Shown: piece by piece, positions 53,230-62,281 of the stretch
Layout: each line of letters begins with the position of its first letter
Numbering within the stretch: the first letter of the stretch is position 1
Assembly: GCA_958353395.1 (NCBI GenBank)
Contig: CATWSG010000003.1
Coordinates: forward strand, 62,001 to 126,000
Reading direction: 5' to 3'
Origin: an uncultured Collinsella sp.
Lineage (GTDB): Bacteria > Actinomycetota > Coriobacteriia > Coriobacteriales > Coriobacteriaceae
Length of the DNA stretch: 64,000 bases
Notes under the pieces: model-generated
Databases searched by the model: none
What the model was told of the DNA's origin: nothing
The model's input: only the letters and a program-made list of their open reading frames with translations
Program-made: the position numbers and the translations under genes

Positions 53230-53572
53230 CGGCGAAGATGATAGAAAGCGCATACGTAAAACGCTGGGGCTTCTTTGCGCATTTCTTGGGATATTGGTTG
53301 TCGCGGCCTATCAACCGAGTCCCTCGGTCGTTGGTGGAAAAGATGACGAACATATTTCAGTTGAAGTACAGACGCTGTCGGATATTCATAACGGGCAATT
53401 TGAGGCGCTTATGCCAAGTGGTTGCCGTAAGAAAATCGATATGCGCCGTAAGTCAAGTTCCGGATATGTCTCAGGGTTGAAAGCAGGTGATAAATGGATT
53501 CTAGTTTTTGTGGAAGATAAGGAACTTGACGGGACTGTTCTGTATCCCCATTCAGCTGAGAAAGTCAAATAA
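53219..53572 (+). CDS. Small single-helix membrane protein, partner of cassette 1
   Basis: 117 residues. A charged N-terminus (D-D-R-K-R-I-R-K), one membrane helix (about 17-34), then a predominantly beta region with G-L-K-A-G-D-K-W-I-L-V-F near residue 90. I do not recognise a family. GTG 53219 overlaps the peptidase stop and has AAGGGA 6 bases before it, so the two are coupled; an ATG at 53204 lacks a ribosome site. A protein of the same plan follows the paralogous peptidase at 58326. Confidence 0.6.
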   Translation: MESDGEDDRKRIRKTLGLLCAFLGILVVAAYQPSPSVVGGKDDEHISVEVQTLSDIHNGQFEALMPSGCRKKIDMRRKSSSGYVSGLKAGDKWILVFVEDKELDGTVLYPHSAEKVK

Positions 53573-53593
53573 AGTAGACAAGGGGAATGAAGA

Positions 53594-54178
53594 ATGATTG
53601 ATAGAAAGCAGTTTTTAGGTCTGATGGCAGGGGCTCCTATTTTGATGCGAGCTGGGATGGCAGAAGCCGTGGAGTTGCCGGACGCTCGGATGCGATTGAC
53701 GCTCGTGGTCGACACGGTGGTCAGAGATGAAAATGGTAATGAAAAAACGCGAACAAGAAGCAGAGAGACTATTTTCACGCCAGAGAGCGAAATTGTGTCT
53801 GCGGACGCTATGGCCGGTGATGTCATAACAATCCAGAGGGAATCAGATGAAACGTTGCCGCTGCTTGCCAAGATTGAGCTCACGGTCGCTTATTTTAACG
53901 ATAAAACAGAAATTGAGATTCGTTCCGGAAAGTACTCGATAGTCCAAACCGATCCGCTTGTGATGTATGCAAACGCTTGGTACGCGCTCATGCAGAAGGA
54001 TAAATACGTGATGAATAACTTCACGGAAAGCGAAGCATCATATGAAACGGGGTGGGGGCCAACGCCATACGACGCGGAGAAAGATAAGTGGACGTGCGGA
54101 TCAGGCATGGGTGCGACGATTACGGACTTTATTAACGATTCAACATATAGTTTTGCTATCGACTGTTATATCGAATAG
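53594..54178 (+). CDS. Secreted protein of unknown function, third gene of cassette 1
   Basis: 194 residues. Signal sequence M-I-D-R-K-Q-F-L-G-L-M-A-G with an R-K pair before the hydrophobic part, perhaps Tat-like, and cleavage near A-E-A. The mature part is mainly beta in character with many Thr/Asp/Glu and two Cys near the end (W-T-C-G-S-G, I-D-C-Y), which could form a disulfide. No family recognised. It follows the small membrane protein by 21 bases with AAGGGGAATG upstream, so it belongs to the same operon. Cassette 2 has no counterpart. Confidence 0.6.
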   Translation: MIDRKQFLGLMAGAPILMRAGMAEAVELPDARMRLTLVVDTVVRDENGNEKTRTRSRETIFTPESEIVSADAMAGDVITIQRESDETLPLLAKIELTVAYFNDKTEIEIRSGKYSIVQTDPLVMYANAWYALMQKDKYVMNNFTESEASYETGWGPTPYDAEKDKWTCGSGMGATITDFINDSTYSFAIDCYIE

Positions 54179-54350
54179 ACATGACGGCATAAAACGAATT
54201 GGCTTAATAGCATGTCATTACTTAAGCAAAGCTGAAATCTTGGCATCTAGTGCTCGGGACTGCCCAGCTTGGGGTACAACTCAACGTGAACAATGATGGC
54301 CCGCCACATGTTTGGCGGGCCTTTGGTTATTTGACGAAAGGATCGCAGCT

Positions 54351-55811
54351 ATGAGCGAGAACGATTCCCAGCACCCCCAGGATGCGGGCAACGCCGGCGA
54401 GACCCAGCAGCAGCCGCGCGTGCAGGTGGAGTCGACGCCTGCCGGCAGCAACATTCCCTACGTGCAGGCCTACGACACGCAGACCGGCAAGCCGCTGGGC
54501 AGCCAGCAGGTTGTAAACAAGCACACAGTGGTCAAGACCAAGACCAAAAAGCTGCCGATCTTTATTACGGCACTCGCCGGCTGTGCCTGCGGCGCCCTGC
54601 TGGTCATTGCGCTCATTATGAGCGGCACGCTCAATATCGGTGGCGGCAAGAATGCCGTGACGGCGGGCGCTTCGGGTTCGTCGACGCAAAAGATTACGAT
54701 CGATTCCGAGGACACCACGCTGGCCGAAGCTGTTTCTGCCAAGGCCCTGCCCTCCGTGGTTTCCATTACCGCCACTTCGAGCGGCAGCCAGAATGGCTCG
54801 CTTTCGCAGTCTGCCGACGAGTCGGACAGCTCGGGCAGCGTTGGTTCGGGCGTGGTGCTCGATACTGAGGGCCACATCCTCACCAACAACCACGTGGTCG
54901 ATGGCTATGACCAGTACGTGGTTACCATGGACGACGGCACCACCTATGAGGCTGAGTTCGTGGGCAACGATGCTTCGAGCGACCTGGCCGTCATCAAGCT
55001 CAAGGACGCCGACGCCTCCAAGCTCACGCCGATCGAGATCGGTGACTCTTCTAAGCTCAACGTGGGCGAGTGGGTTATGGCCATCGGTTCGCCGTTCGGC
55101 AACGAGCAGTCCGTCTCTACGGGCATCGTGTCGGCGCTCTATCGCTCCACGGCCATGAGCTCTACCAGCGGCAACACCATCTACGCCAACATGATCCAGA
55201 CCGATGCCGCCATCAACCCGGGCAACTCCGGCGGCGCGCTCGTCAACGACAACGGCGAGCTCGTGGGTATTAACTCGCTTATCGAGAGCTACTCGGGCTC
55301 CAGCTCGGGCGTGGGCTTTGCCATTCCGGTCAACTATGCCAAGAATATTGCCGACCAGATCATCGACGGTAAGACGCCGGTGCACCCGTACCTGGGCGCC
55401 ACGCTTTCGAGCGTCAACGCGCTCAACGCTCGCACCAACAAGCTGAGCACCGACAGCGGTGCGTATGTGGCGAGCGTCGTCGAGGACGGTCCCGCCGCCA
55501 AGGCCGGCATCCAGGAGGGCGATGTCATCACCAAGCTGGGCGACGACGAGATTACGAGCGCCGATGGCCTGATCATCGCGCTGCGCAGCCACGAGGTGGG
55601 CGAGAAGGTCGAGATCACGCTCATGCGCGGCAAGGAAGAGAAAAAGGTTACCGTCGAGCTGGGCTCCGACGAGGAGCTGCAGAACCAGCAGCAGGACGAC
55701 AGCGCGACCGACACCGGCAACGGCGGTATTACCGACGAGCAGCTGCGCCAGTACCTGGAGGAGCTGCTGGGCCAGCAGGGCCAGGGCCAGGGCTACGGCC
55801 AGGGTTACTAA
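54351..55811 (+). CDS. HtrA/DegP-family serine protease, membrane-anchored
   Basis: 486 residues. A long hydrophilic cytoplasmic N-terminus (1-75, Gln/Gly/Asp-rich), one membrane helix (about 78-100), a trypsin-like domain with His181 (N-N-H-V-V-D-G), Asp211 (S-S-D-L-A-V) and Ser293 (G-N-S-G-G-A), one PDZ domain (about 345-435), and a Gln/Gly-rich tail. The protease domain faces outside and handles misfolded secreted proteins. GAAAGGA precedes ATG 54351. It sits between two cassettes of secreted cysteine-peptidase-like proteins. Confidence 0.93.
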   Translation: MSENDSQHPQDAGNAGETQQQPRVQVESTPAGSNIPYVQAYDTQTGKPLGSQQVVNKHTVVKTKTKKLPIFITALAGCACGALLVIALIMSGTLNIGGGKNAVTAGASGSSTQKITIDSEDTTLAEAVSAKALPSVVSITATSSGSQNGSLSQSADESDSSGSVGSGVVLDTEGHILTNNHVVDGYDQYVVTMDDGTTYEAEFVGNDASSDLAVIKLKDADASKLTPIEIGDSSKLNVGEWVMAIGSPFGNEQSVSTGIVSALYRSTAMSSTSGNTIYANMIQTDAAINPGNSGGALVNDNGELVGINSLIESYSGSSSGVGFAIPVNYAKNIADQIIDGKTPVHPYLGATLSSVNALNARTNKLSTDSGAYVASVVEDGPAAKAGIQEGDVITKLGDDEITSADGLIIALRSHEVGEKVEITLMRGKEEKKVTVELGSDEELQNQQQDDSATDTGNGGITDEQLRQYLEELLGQQGQGQGYGQGY

Positions 55812-55838
55812 CGAGCCGTTTCGCACATACCGATGCCA

Positions 55839-55878
55839 GAGGGGGCTGTCCCACTAATGCGGGACAGCCCCCTCTTTT
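55839..55878 (+). terminator. Rho-independent terminator of the htrA-type gene
   Basis: Perfect 14-base stem GAGGGGGCTGTCCC with its complement, 8-base loop, TTTT. Confidence 0.92.
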
Positions 55879-55883
55879 CCTAT

Positions 55884-55914
55884 TGATCCGTTGGGGACGG
55901 AGGAAAACGGGTCA
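55884..55914. repeat. GGGGACGGAGGAAA element, second copy (inverted)
   Basis: About 30 bases match, in reverse, the left part of the hairpin at 739-800 with one change: TGATCCGTT, GGGGACGGAGGAAAACGG, GTCA. Ends GATCCGTT and AACGGGTC can pair. It stands 5 bases after a terminator. Confidence 0.8.
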
Positions 55915-56061
55915 TTTGGAGCTGATAAGAGCATGGTTTGATCGTGCGATCAACCCTGGTCCGTCGGCTGCCGATTCGGTGCGGTTTGAGACCGCTATTC
56001 GGCCCCGTTGCGACCGGTGGTACTCTAGTATCCGTTTGAAATCGAGCGAAGGAGTGCCGCT

Positions 56062-58290
56062 ATGGAGCAATCGAGCCTGTTTGGTGACGGTGTGGACATC
56101 GATACCGAAACTCCCGCGAGTGCGGATGCCGCTGCACCGGCCGATGCCCGTGCCCAGGCGGCAGCGCGCGCGGCCGAGCTGCGCCACGAGCTCGACTACC
56201 ACGCCTATCGCTACTACATGCTCGATGCACCCGAGATCACGGACGCCGCCTTTGACAAAATGCTTGTTGAGCTGCAGGAAATCGAGGCGACCTACCCCGA
56301 CCTGGTGACGCCCGACAGCTATACCCAGCGCGTGGGCGGCTACGTGAGCGAGCAGTTTACGCCGGTCACGCACATGGCGCGCATGTATTCCATGGACGAT
56401 GCCATGGATCTGGACGAGCTCGACGCATGGCTCCAGCGCACTGAGGATGCCCTCGGTGCCGGTAGCGCCACCTATACCTGCGAGCTTAAGATCGACGGTC
56501 TGGGCGTGGCGCTTACCTACCAAAACGGCACCTTCGTACGTGCGGCCACGCGTGGCGACGGCACCACGGGCGAGGACGTGTCGCTCAACGTGCGTACCAT
56601 CAAGGACGTGCCCATGCACCTGTCCGAGCCGGCGCTCGCCCACATGGGCGCCGACCGCGAGCGCACCATCGAGGTGCGCGGCGAGGTCTATATGCCCAAG
56701 GGCAGCTTTGTTCGTCTGAACGACGAGGCCGATGCCGAGGGGCGCGACCCCTTCGCCAACCCGCGCAACGCCGCCGCCGGCAGCCTGCGCCAAAAGGACC
56801 CCAAGGTCACGGCGCGCCGCGACCTGGCCACCTTTATCTATGCCATCGCCGATACCGATCCGCTGCACGTTCACAGCCAGCGCGAGTTCCTCGACTGGCT
56901 GCGCAGCGCCGGCTTTAGCGTCAACCCCAACGTGGCCCGTTGCGCCACGCCGGCCGAAGTCCACGAGTTCTGTGCCCAGGCGCTCGAACATCGCGGTGAC
57001 CTGGACTACGACATCGATGGCGTGGTCGTAAAGGTCGATAGCTTCCAGCAGCAGCTCGACTTGGGCTTTACCGCCCGCGCACCGCGCTGGGCCATTGCCT
57101 TTAAGTTCCCGCCCGAGGAAAAGCAGACCGTCCTGCGCGAGATTCGCATCCAGGTGGGCCGCACCGGTGTGCTCACGCCGGTCGCCGAGTTCGACCCGGT
57201 GACGGTCGCCGGCTCCACCATCGCGCGCGCCACACTGCACAACATCGACGAGATCCGTCGCAAAAACGTGCGCGAGGGCGACATCATCATCGTGCACAAG
57301 GCGGGCGACGTGATTCCCGAGGTCGTGGGCCCGGTGCTCGATAAGCGCCCGGCCGATTCGGTTGACTGGCACATGCCCGAGGTCTGCCCCGTGTGCGGCA
57401 GCCCCGTGGTTCACGAGGATGGCGAGGTTGCCTACCGCTGCGTCTCCATCGACTGCCCCGCGCAGCTCAAGGAGCGCTTGCTCCACTGGGTGAGCCGCGG
57501 CTGCATGGACGTCGACGGCCTGGGCGACGAGATCGTCGACAAGATGATCGCCGCCGGGCTGATCCACGATGTCGCGGACTTCTACCAGCTCACGGTCGAC
57601 GACATCGCCGGCCTGGACACGGGGCGCACTTATGCCAGCTCCAACAGCAAAAAGGGCGTCAAGAAGGGCGACCCCATTCCGGTGGGCCTCAAGACGGCCG
57701 AGAAAATCATCGCCGAGCTTAACAAGTCCAAGAGCCAGCCGCTCGGTCGCGTGCTGTTTGCCCTGGGCATCCGCCACGTGGGCAAGAGCGTGGGTGAGGT
57801 CATCGCCGAGCGATTCCTGTCGATTGACAAGCTCATCTTGGCGAGCGAAGAGGACATCGCCGAGTGCGAGGGCATCGGTCCCAAGATTGCGGCGAGCGTC
57901 AAGCAGTTCCTGGCCGTGCCCGAAAACCTGGCCGTGCTGGAGCGCCTGCGTCAGGCGGGTCTGTCGCTCGAGGTCGACTTGGGCGCTGCGCACGCGCAAG
58001 CCGCAGCCGCCGCTGGCGTGGCGGGCGAGCTCGCCGACGCACAACCACTCGCAGGCCTGACCTTCGTGCTCACCGGCACGCTCGTCAACCGCACGCGCGA
58101 CGAGGCGGGCGCGGCGCTCAAGGTGCTCGGCGCCAAGGTTTCGGGCAGTGTGTCAAAGAAGACGAGCTACCTGGTCGCCGGTCCCAAAGCGGGCTCCAAG
58201 CTCACCAAGGCCGAGCAGCTGGGCGTGCCCGTGTTGGATGAGGCGGCACTTGAACAGATTTTGGCGACGGGTAGGGTCCCGGAGGCATAA
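56062..58290 (+). CDS. ligA: NAD-dependent DNA ligase
   Basis: Joins nicks in replication and repair using NAD. 742 residues, longer than usual because of about 35 extra Ala/Asp-rich residues at the N-terminus. Domains in order: Ia (H-x-Y-Y near residue 50), adenylation domain with Lys143 in C-E-L-K-I-D-G, OB fold, Zn finger (C-P-V-C-G...C-V-S-I-D-C), helix-hairpin-helix (about 500-640) and BRCT (about 660-742). AAGGAG precedes ATG 56062. Confidence 0.97.
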   Translation: MEQSSLFGDGVDIDTETPASADAAAPADARAQAAARAAELRHELDYHAYRYYMLDAPEITDAAFDKMLVELQEIEATYPDLVTPDSYTQRVGGYVSEQFTPVTHMARMYSMDDAMDLDELDAWLQRTEDALGAGSATYTCELKIDGLGVALTYQNGTFVRAATRGDGTTGEDVSLNVRTIKDVPMHLSEPALAHMGADRERTIEVRGEVYMPKGSFVRLNDEADAEGRDPFANPRNAAAGSLRQKDPKVTARRDLATFIYAIADTDPLHVHSQREFLDWLRSAGFSVNPNVARCATPAEVHEFCAQALEHRGDLDYDIDGVVVKVDSFQQQLDLGFTARAPRWAIAFKFPPEEKQTVLREIRIQVGRTGVLTPVAEFDPVTVAGSTIARATLHNIDEIRRKNVREGDIIIVHKAGDVIPEVVGPVLDKRPADSVDWHMPEVCPVCGSPVVHEDGEVAYRCVSIDCPAQLKERLLHWVSRGCMDVDGLGDEIVDKMIAAGLIHDVADFYQLTVDDIAGLDTGRTYASSNSKKGVKKGDPIPVGLKTAEKIIAELNKSKSQPLGRVLFALGIRHVGKSVGEVIAERFLSIDKLILASEEDIAECEGIGPKIAASVKQFLAVPENLAVLERLRQAGLSLEVDLGAAHAQAAAAAGVAGELADAQPLAGLTFVLTGTLVNRTRDEAGAALKVLGAKVSGSVSKKTSYLVAGPKAGSKLTKAEQLGVPVLDEAALEQILATGRVPEA

Positions 58291-58297
58291 TGATTTG

Positions 58298-58329
58298 TTG
58301 AGGAACTGCGCAGAGGCTCAGTTCCTCAA
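58298..58329. terminator. Hairpin between ligA and the convergent cassette 2
   Basis: Perfect 11-base arms TTGAGGAACTG and complement, 10-base loop, overlapping the last bases of the minus-strand lipoprotein gene. No clear T-run. Confidence 0.6.
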
Positions 58330-58712
58330 CATCTCCTTATAGTGTTTGCCTGTTCAATTTCGATATCGTTTCCCTCGTATGATCCAGATGCGTCTACCGA
58401 CTCAAAGCGTGAGTAGGAAACTCTTGTCCCAACTTTGATTTGGGAAAGCTTGTCTTTGATTCGGCCAGATGAGGGGAATGTAATCCGGGTTTGCTTTCCA
58501 GCGTCGGTGTAGCGGGGACTGTTGTCTGTTTGGATTACGAGTTCCGTTCCCTCAATAGAATGAACGCTGCCGACTCCAAAGACAAGGTAATCATCTCCTC
58601 CGCTATAGCGGGCTCTATCTGTGCATGAAGAAACGGATGCAAACATAGCGAAAATCACCAATATCGTAACCAGGGCAAAGGCCGTGGTGCCATAGCATTT
58701 TGATGGTGCCAT
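58326..58712 (-). CDS. Small lipoprotein-like partner of cassette 2
   Basis: 128 residues. N-terminal hydrophobic segment ending V-S-S-C, a possible lipobox with Cys near residue 30, then a beta-rich domain (Y-L-V-F-G-V-G-S-V-H-S-I near 42; Q-I-K-V-G-T-R-V-S-Y near 92) reminiscent of an OB fold. No family recognised. ATG 58712 is 6 bases after the peptidase stop; an in-frame TTG 58724 overlaps it. The ribosome site is weak, so coupling to the upstream gene is likely. Same plan and place as the small gene at 53219. Confidence 0.6.
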   Translation of the reverse strand: MAPSKCYGTTAFALVTILVIFAMFASVSSCTDRARYSGGDDYLVFGVGSVHSIEGTELVIQTDNSPRYTDAGKQTRITFPSSGRIKDKLSQIKVGTRVSYSRFESVDASGSYEGNDIEIEQANTIRRC

Positions 58713-58717
58713 CCGGT

Positions 58718-59890
58718 TTACCAAAAGACTGTTCCGTTCAATTTGACCATATTGGGCGTTGCATAGTTAATCGCTCGGGGATAAGTGTTCCATCCGTCGA
58801 ATACTTCGAGCCACTGCAGTTCGATGCCAGAGCTTCCATTATGCCCAGTAAAATAGCCAATTACCGTGACTGTATGACCTGATAGCTCGACGGATCCTTC
58901 ACTGTTTCGGCTGTTGATCCACATATGATACAAGCCGATATTCCCTTGATCGATAGTTGCTCTGTACTGAGCGAATTGAGGCTGATAACCGAAAAATTGA
59001 GTATTAAGTGCTCTACCCTTTTGAGCGGCAAGACTTTTAAACGGAACAATTCCATCTGGGATGATTGTGCTTCCGTACTCGACGCCCTGATCATTGGTCT
59101 TATACGTTGTTGTGCCAGTGACGTTCCATATTTCTTTATAATAATCGGGATTAAATTGATTAGCGTTTGAACTGGTGAGACCGTAATGCATTGATACAGC
59201 GTACAAGGCAGAAACGACGCATGCATACTTATTAGTGCGGGCTTCAACTAATGATTCCGAGACTCCTCGGAACGGTATTCCGTTTAAATCGTCTATTTGG
59301 AAATGCAACATCAAGTCATCTTCATTGATAATGACTGCATTCCATGAAGTTGGGTTATTGCTTTGAGGTGTTATACCCTTTTCGGTGACAATCGGGACAG
59401 ACCGTATATTGTTATAGTTGGTTACACAGTCTCTAGTTCCTGGCACCAAAGTTCCATATTCAATATCGTTGTACGAAATTAGTACGGTTGGGTTTGTGGC
59501 CTGTTGGCCGGAATAAGTTGAAATGGCGTTTGATAGAGAAGCTGAAATCGGAAGAATGGTATCGCCGAGGGTTATCTCCTTCAGAAGCCCAGGATATGAT
59601 GCGTCAAGTACTAAATAACCGTAAGGGCTTCCTTCCCTTGTGACACTGATTTCATAGCCACAGATAAGGCCGATTTGTTGGCATACGGGAACGATTTGCT
59701 CGATCTCTAAGTTCGCGGATCCGTCGACGATGGGCAACAGGGAAAGCGCGTAGTCTTGTGCTAGGTCTGATGTAAAAGCGACGGATGAGTTTGAGTCGGC
59801 AGCGAATACTCTTGTTGGGCGTGACGCGGATAAGCCGATGATCGAGGCTAGGCCGAGAAGAAACGAGCGACGTGATTGAACTCTGGGCAT
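58718..59890 (-). CDS. Secreted papain-fold-like cysteine peptidase homologue with Tat signal (cassette 2)
   Basis: 390 residues. The N-terminus S-R-R-S-F-L-L-G, a hydrophobic stretch and V-F-A-A make a twin-arginine signal, so it may be exported folded. Pro-domain-like region with G-Y-L-V-L-D-A near residue 110. Possible triad Cys224 (Y-A-C-V-V-S-A-L-Y-A-V-S), His339 (S-G-H-T-V-T-V-I-G-Y), Asp365 (F-D-G-W). The His-Asp gap of 26 equals that of the paralogue at 52102-53229, and E-I-W-x-x-x-G-T is shared too. A/T-rich relative to ligA. GGCAGGAGAC precedes the ATG. Confidence 0.7.
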   Translation of the reverse strand: MPRVQSRRSFLLGLASIIGLSASRPTRVFAADSNSSVAFTSDLAQDYALSLLPIVDGSANLEIEQIVPVCQQIGLICGYEISVTREGSPYGYLVLDASYPGLLKEITLGDTILPISASLSNAISTYSGQQATNPTVLISYNDIEYGTLVPGTRDCVTNYNNIRSVPIVTEKGITPQSNNPTSWNAVIINEDDLMLHFQIDDLNGIPFRGVSESLVEARTNKYACVVSALYAVSMHYGLTSSNANQFNPDYYKEIWNVTGTTTYKTNDQGVEYGSTIIPDGIVPFKSLAAQKGRALNTQFFGYQPQFAQYRATIDQGNIGLYHMWINSRNSEGSVELSGHTVTVIGYFTGHNGSSGIELQWLEVFDGWNTYPRAINYATPNMVKLNGTVFW

Positions 59891-59998
59891 AATGTCTCCT
59901 GCCTATGGGGGGCAATATGCTGTCATTTTATTTGCTACATAATACAATCTAATTCGGATTAAGGTAAATGGATGGAATTGCTCGATAAATGGTAGTGA

Positions 59999-60838
59999 TT
60001 AGCGGACCGGTATCGCGATCCTCGTCACATACGCCCCCGGGTCGTCGCTGATGATGTCGTCGATGGGGGCGATTTCGCGCGAGGGACCGGCGGGGGACAG
60101 GTCGCGCTCGTGCATGTAATCGAGTAAGCGCTCATAGCGCGGGGCCGCCTGACCGTGCGTGCCGCGGAAGCTGACCGTCAGACACCGCGCGGCGGGGCGT
60201 ACTTCGACATCGCCCAGGTAATCGTCCGTGCCATCCAGCAGCAGAAAGACCTCGTCGTAGCCATCAAAGTCGCCGGCGGCAAGGCGTTCGGGCGCGATCC
60301 CGACGCCCAAGTTGCCCAGAAAAACAAACGTCTCGTGCTGGCCCGTCTGCAGTTGACGAATTTGCCACTCCAGCGCATAGGCGTCGGTAGGGTTGACGCG
60401 TTCGCGCAGCACGGCGCAGCGAAGTTCGGGCGCATCGATTGTGCAAATGATATCGAGCTCGTTGTTCAAGGCATCGTGCAGCAGGGCAAGCCGGCTGTTA
60501 ATCTTGCGCGACACGCGCTCCAGCTCTCGGCGCTTGCGCTCGATGAGCTCCTGCTGCTGAGCCAGCTGCCGCTGCATAAGGTCCACATCGCGCGTGGTCA
60601 CAAACTCACGGATTTGCGTCAAGGGCAAGTTGAGAACACGCAGGTGACTGATGGTGTTGAGAGTGGAGAGCTGCCGCGATCCGTAGTAGCGGTACCCACT
60701 CGCCGGATCGATGTGCGCCGGGTCCAGCAAGCCCATCTGCTCGTAATGACGTAGCGTCCCCACGCTCAGGTTAAACAGGCGCGCCACCTCGCCAATTCGG
60801 AGCAGGCCCTCGGTATGTTCAGTTGGCGAGTCGGTCAT
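59999..60838 (-). CDS. MerR-family regulator of the MATE pump
   Basis: 279 residues. MerR DNA-binding domain at about 12-80 (R-I-G-E-V-A-R-L-F-N-L-S-V-G-T-L-R-H-Y-E-Q-M-G-L-L), a coiled coil (about 85-120), and a C-terminal effector domain of the GyrI/BmrR type (about 130-279). BmrR-like proteins bind organic cations and activate efflux genes. It follows the MATE gene by 57 bases on the same strand, and the promoter of that gene has a MerR-type 19-base spacer with a palindrome. Confidence 0.9.
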   Translation of the reverse strand: MTDSPTEHTEGLLRIGEVARLFNLSVGTLRHYEQMGLLDPAHIDPASGYRYYGSRQLSTLNTISHLRVLNLPLTQIREFVTTRDVDLMQRQLAQQQELIERKRRELERVSRKINSRLALLHDALNNELDIICTIDAPELRCAVLRERVNPTDAYALEWQIRQLQTGQHETFVFLGNLGVGIAPERLAAGDFDGYDEVFLLLDGTDDYLGDVEVRPAARCLTVSFRGTHGQAAPRYERLLDYMHERDLSPAGPSREIAPIDDIISDDPGAYVTRIAIPVR

Positions 60839-60894
60839 GGGACCGCTCCTTTCGGCAAAAAGCAGGGGAGGGGCGTCAGACTCGCGTTGCCCCG

Positions 60895-62241
60895 CTACGC
60901 TGCCAACTTGTCAAAAGCTCCGCGCCGGTTGAGCACGGTAAACGCGACAACACAGATGACGGCCGACAAAATCGATCCGCACGGCGAAGCGATGCCCATG
61001 GGAAACAGCGTGTCGGAATAGGCGTTCGACAGCAGCCACGCGCCCGGCACGCGAATGAGCGCCACGGCCAGCACGTTGTGCGCAAAGCCGATGTAGCTCT
61101 TGCCGTATGCAGCGAAAAAGCCGCTAAAGCAAATGTGGATGCCGGCAAAGATTGCGTCGAAAATATAGCTGCGCATATAGCCGGTACCGGCGGCGACTAC
61201 TGCAGTGTCCTTGGCAAAAAAGCCAATAAACGCTGGCGCCACCAGCCACATCAGCACCGTGATCAGGCAGCCGTACACCACCGAGATTGTCATGGCGTCC
61301 TTGAGTACCTGACGTGCGCGGTCGCCCTTGCCCGCGCCGGCATTTTGCGCCGTGAGTGCGCTGACGGTGGCGCCCATGGAACTCGGCACAATGAACAAAA
61401 AGCTGATCATCTTCTCGACTAGGCCCACGGCGGCGGCGTCGACGAGCCCACGGTGGTTGGCGATGACGGTGATAAACATAAACGCCACCTGGATGCAGCC
61501 GTCCTGCACGGCCACGGGCACGCCGATCTTAAGAATGCTGCCGAGCACCTCGGGCTGGGGGCGCAGGTCGCTGCGCTTTACGTGGATGTTCGTGCGGCGG
61601 CTCTTGAGCCACACGAGTGCGAGGGCAACGCTGGCCGTCTGTGCGGTCACCGTGCCGAGCGCCGCGCCCACGGGGCCGAGCCCCATGTGGCCGATAAACA
61701 GAAAATCGAGCGCGATGTTGATGATGCACGCCACGCCGATCACGTACATGGGCGAGCGCGAATCGCCCAGGCCGCGAAAAATGGCCGAGAGGATGTTGTA
61801 TGCGGCGATAAACGGAATGCCGACAAAGCAGATGCGCAGGTAGGCGGCGGTGCCTTCGACCGCCTCGGCCGGCGTGCCAATGAGCGCCACAATCTGCGGG
61901 CACAGCGCAAGCAGGATGGCGGCCAGCACCACCGAGACGCCCATAAAGAGCGTGATGGTGTTGCCGATGGCGGTCTCGGCGCGGTCGAAGCGGCGCGAGC
62001 CCACGGCGTGGCCGACGATAACCGTCGTTCCCATGGCCAGGCCCACGAGCGCCACGGTGATCATATAGAGCGTCTGCGCGCCATTTGCCACGGCGGTGAT
62101 GCCGGCAGCGCCGCTAAACTGCCCCATCATGTACAGGTCGGCCATGCCGTAGAGCATCTGCAAAAAGTACGAGAGCATATAGGGCAGGGCAAAGACCGCG
62201 ATGGTCTTAAGGACATTGCCGCGTGTGAGGTCGTGTTCCAT
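60895..62241 (-). CDS. MATE-family multidrug efflux transporter
   Basis: 448 residues with 12 membrane segments in two similar halves. Start L-T-x-G-N-V-L-K-T-I-x-x-F-A-L-P and the G-M-A-D-L-Y-M-M-G-Q-F segment are typical of the DinF/bacterial MATE branch, as is the F-R-G-L-G-D-S-R-S-P-M stretch near residue 170. Exports cationic or other drugs in exchange for Na+ or H+. First gene of a two-gene unit with the MerR regulator; substrates unknown. Confidence 0.9.
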   Translation of the reverse strand: MEHDLTRGNVLKTIAVFALPYMLSYFLQMLYGMADLYMMGQFSGAAGITAVANGAQTLYMITVALVGLAMGTTVIVGHAVGSRRFDRAETAIGNTITLFMGVSVVLAAILLALCPQIVALIGTPAEAVEGTAAYLRICFVGIPFIAAYNILSAIFRGLGDSRSPMYVIGVACIINIALDFLFIGHMGLGPVGAALGTVTAQTASVALALVWLKSRRTNIHVKRSDLRPQPEVLGSILKIGVPVAVQDGCIQVAFMFITVIANHRGLVDAAAVGLVEKMISFLFIVPSSMGATVSALTAQNAGAGKGDRARQVLKDAMTISVVYGCLITVLMWLVAPAFIGFFAKDTAVVAAGTGYMRSYIFDAIFAGIHICFSGFFAAYGKSYIGFAHNVLAVALIRVPGAWLLSNAYSDTLFPMGIASPCGSILSAVICVVAFTVLNRRGAFDKLAA

Positions 62242-62281
62242 GGGCGGGGCTTTCTGGCTGGGTTCGTTTAGCTACCAGTGT

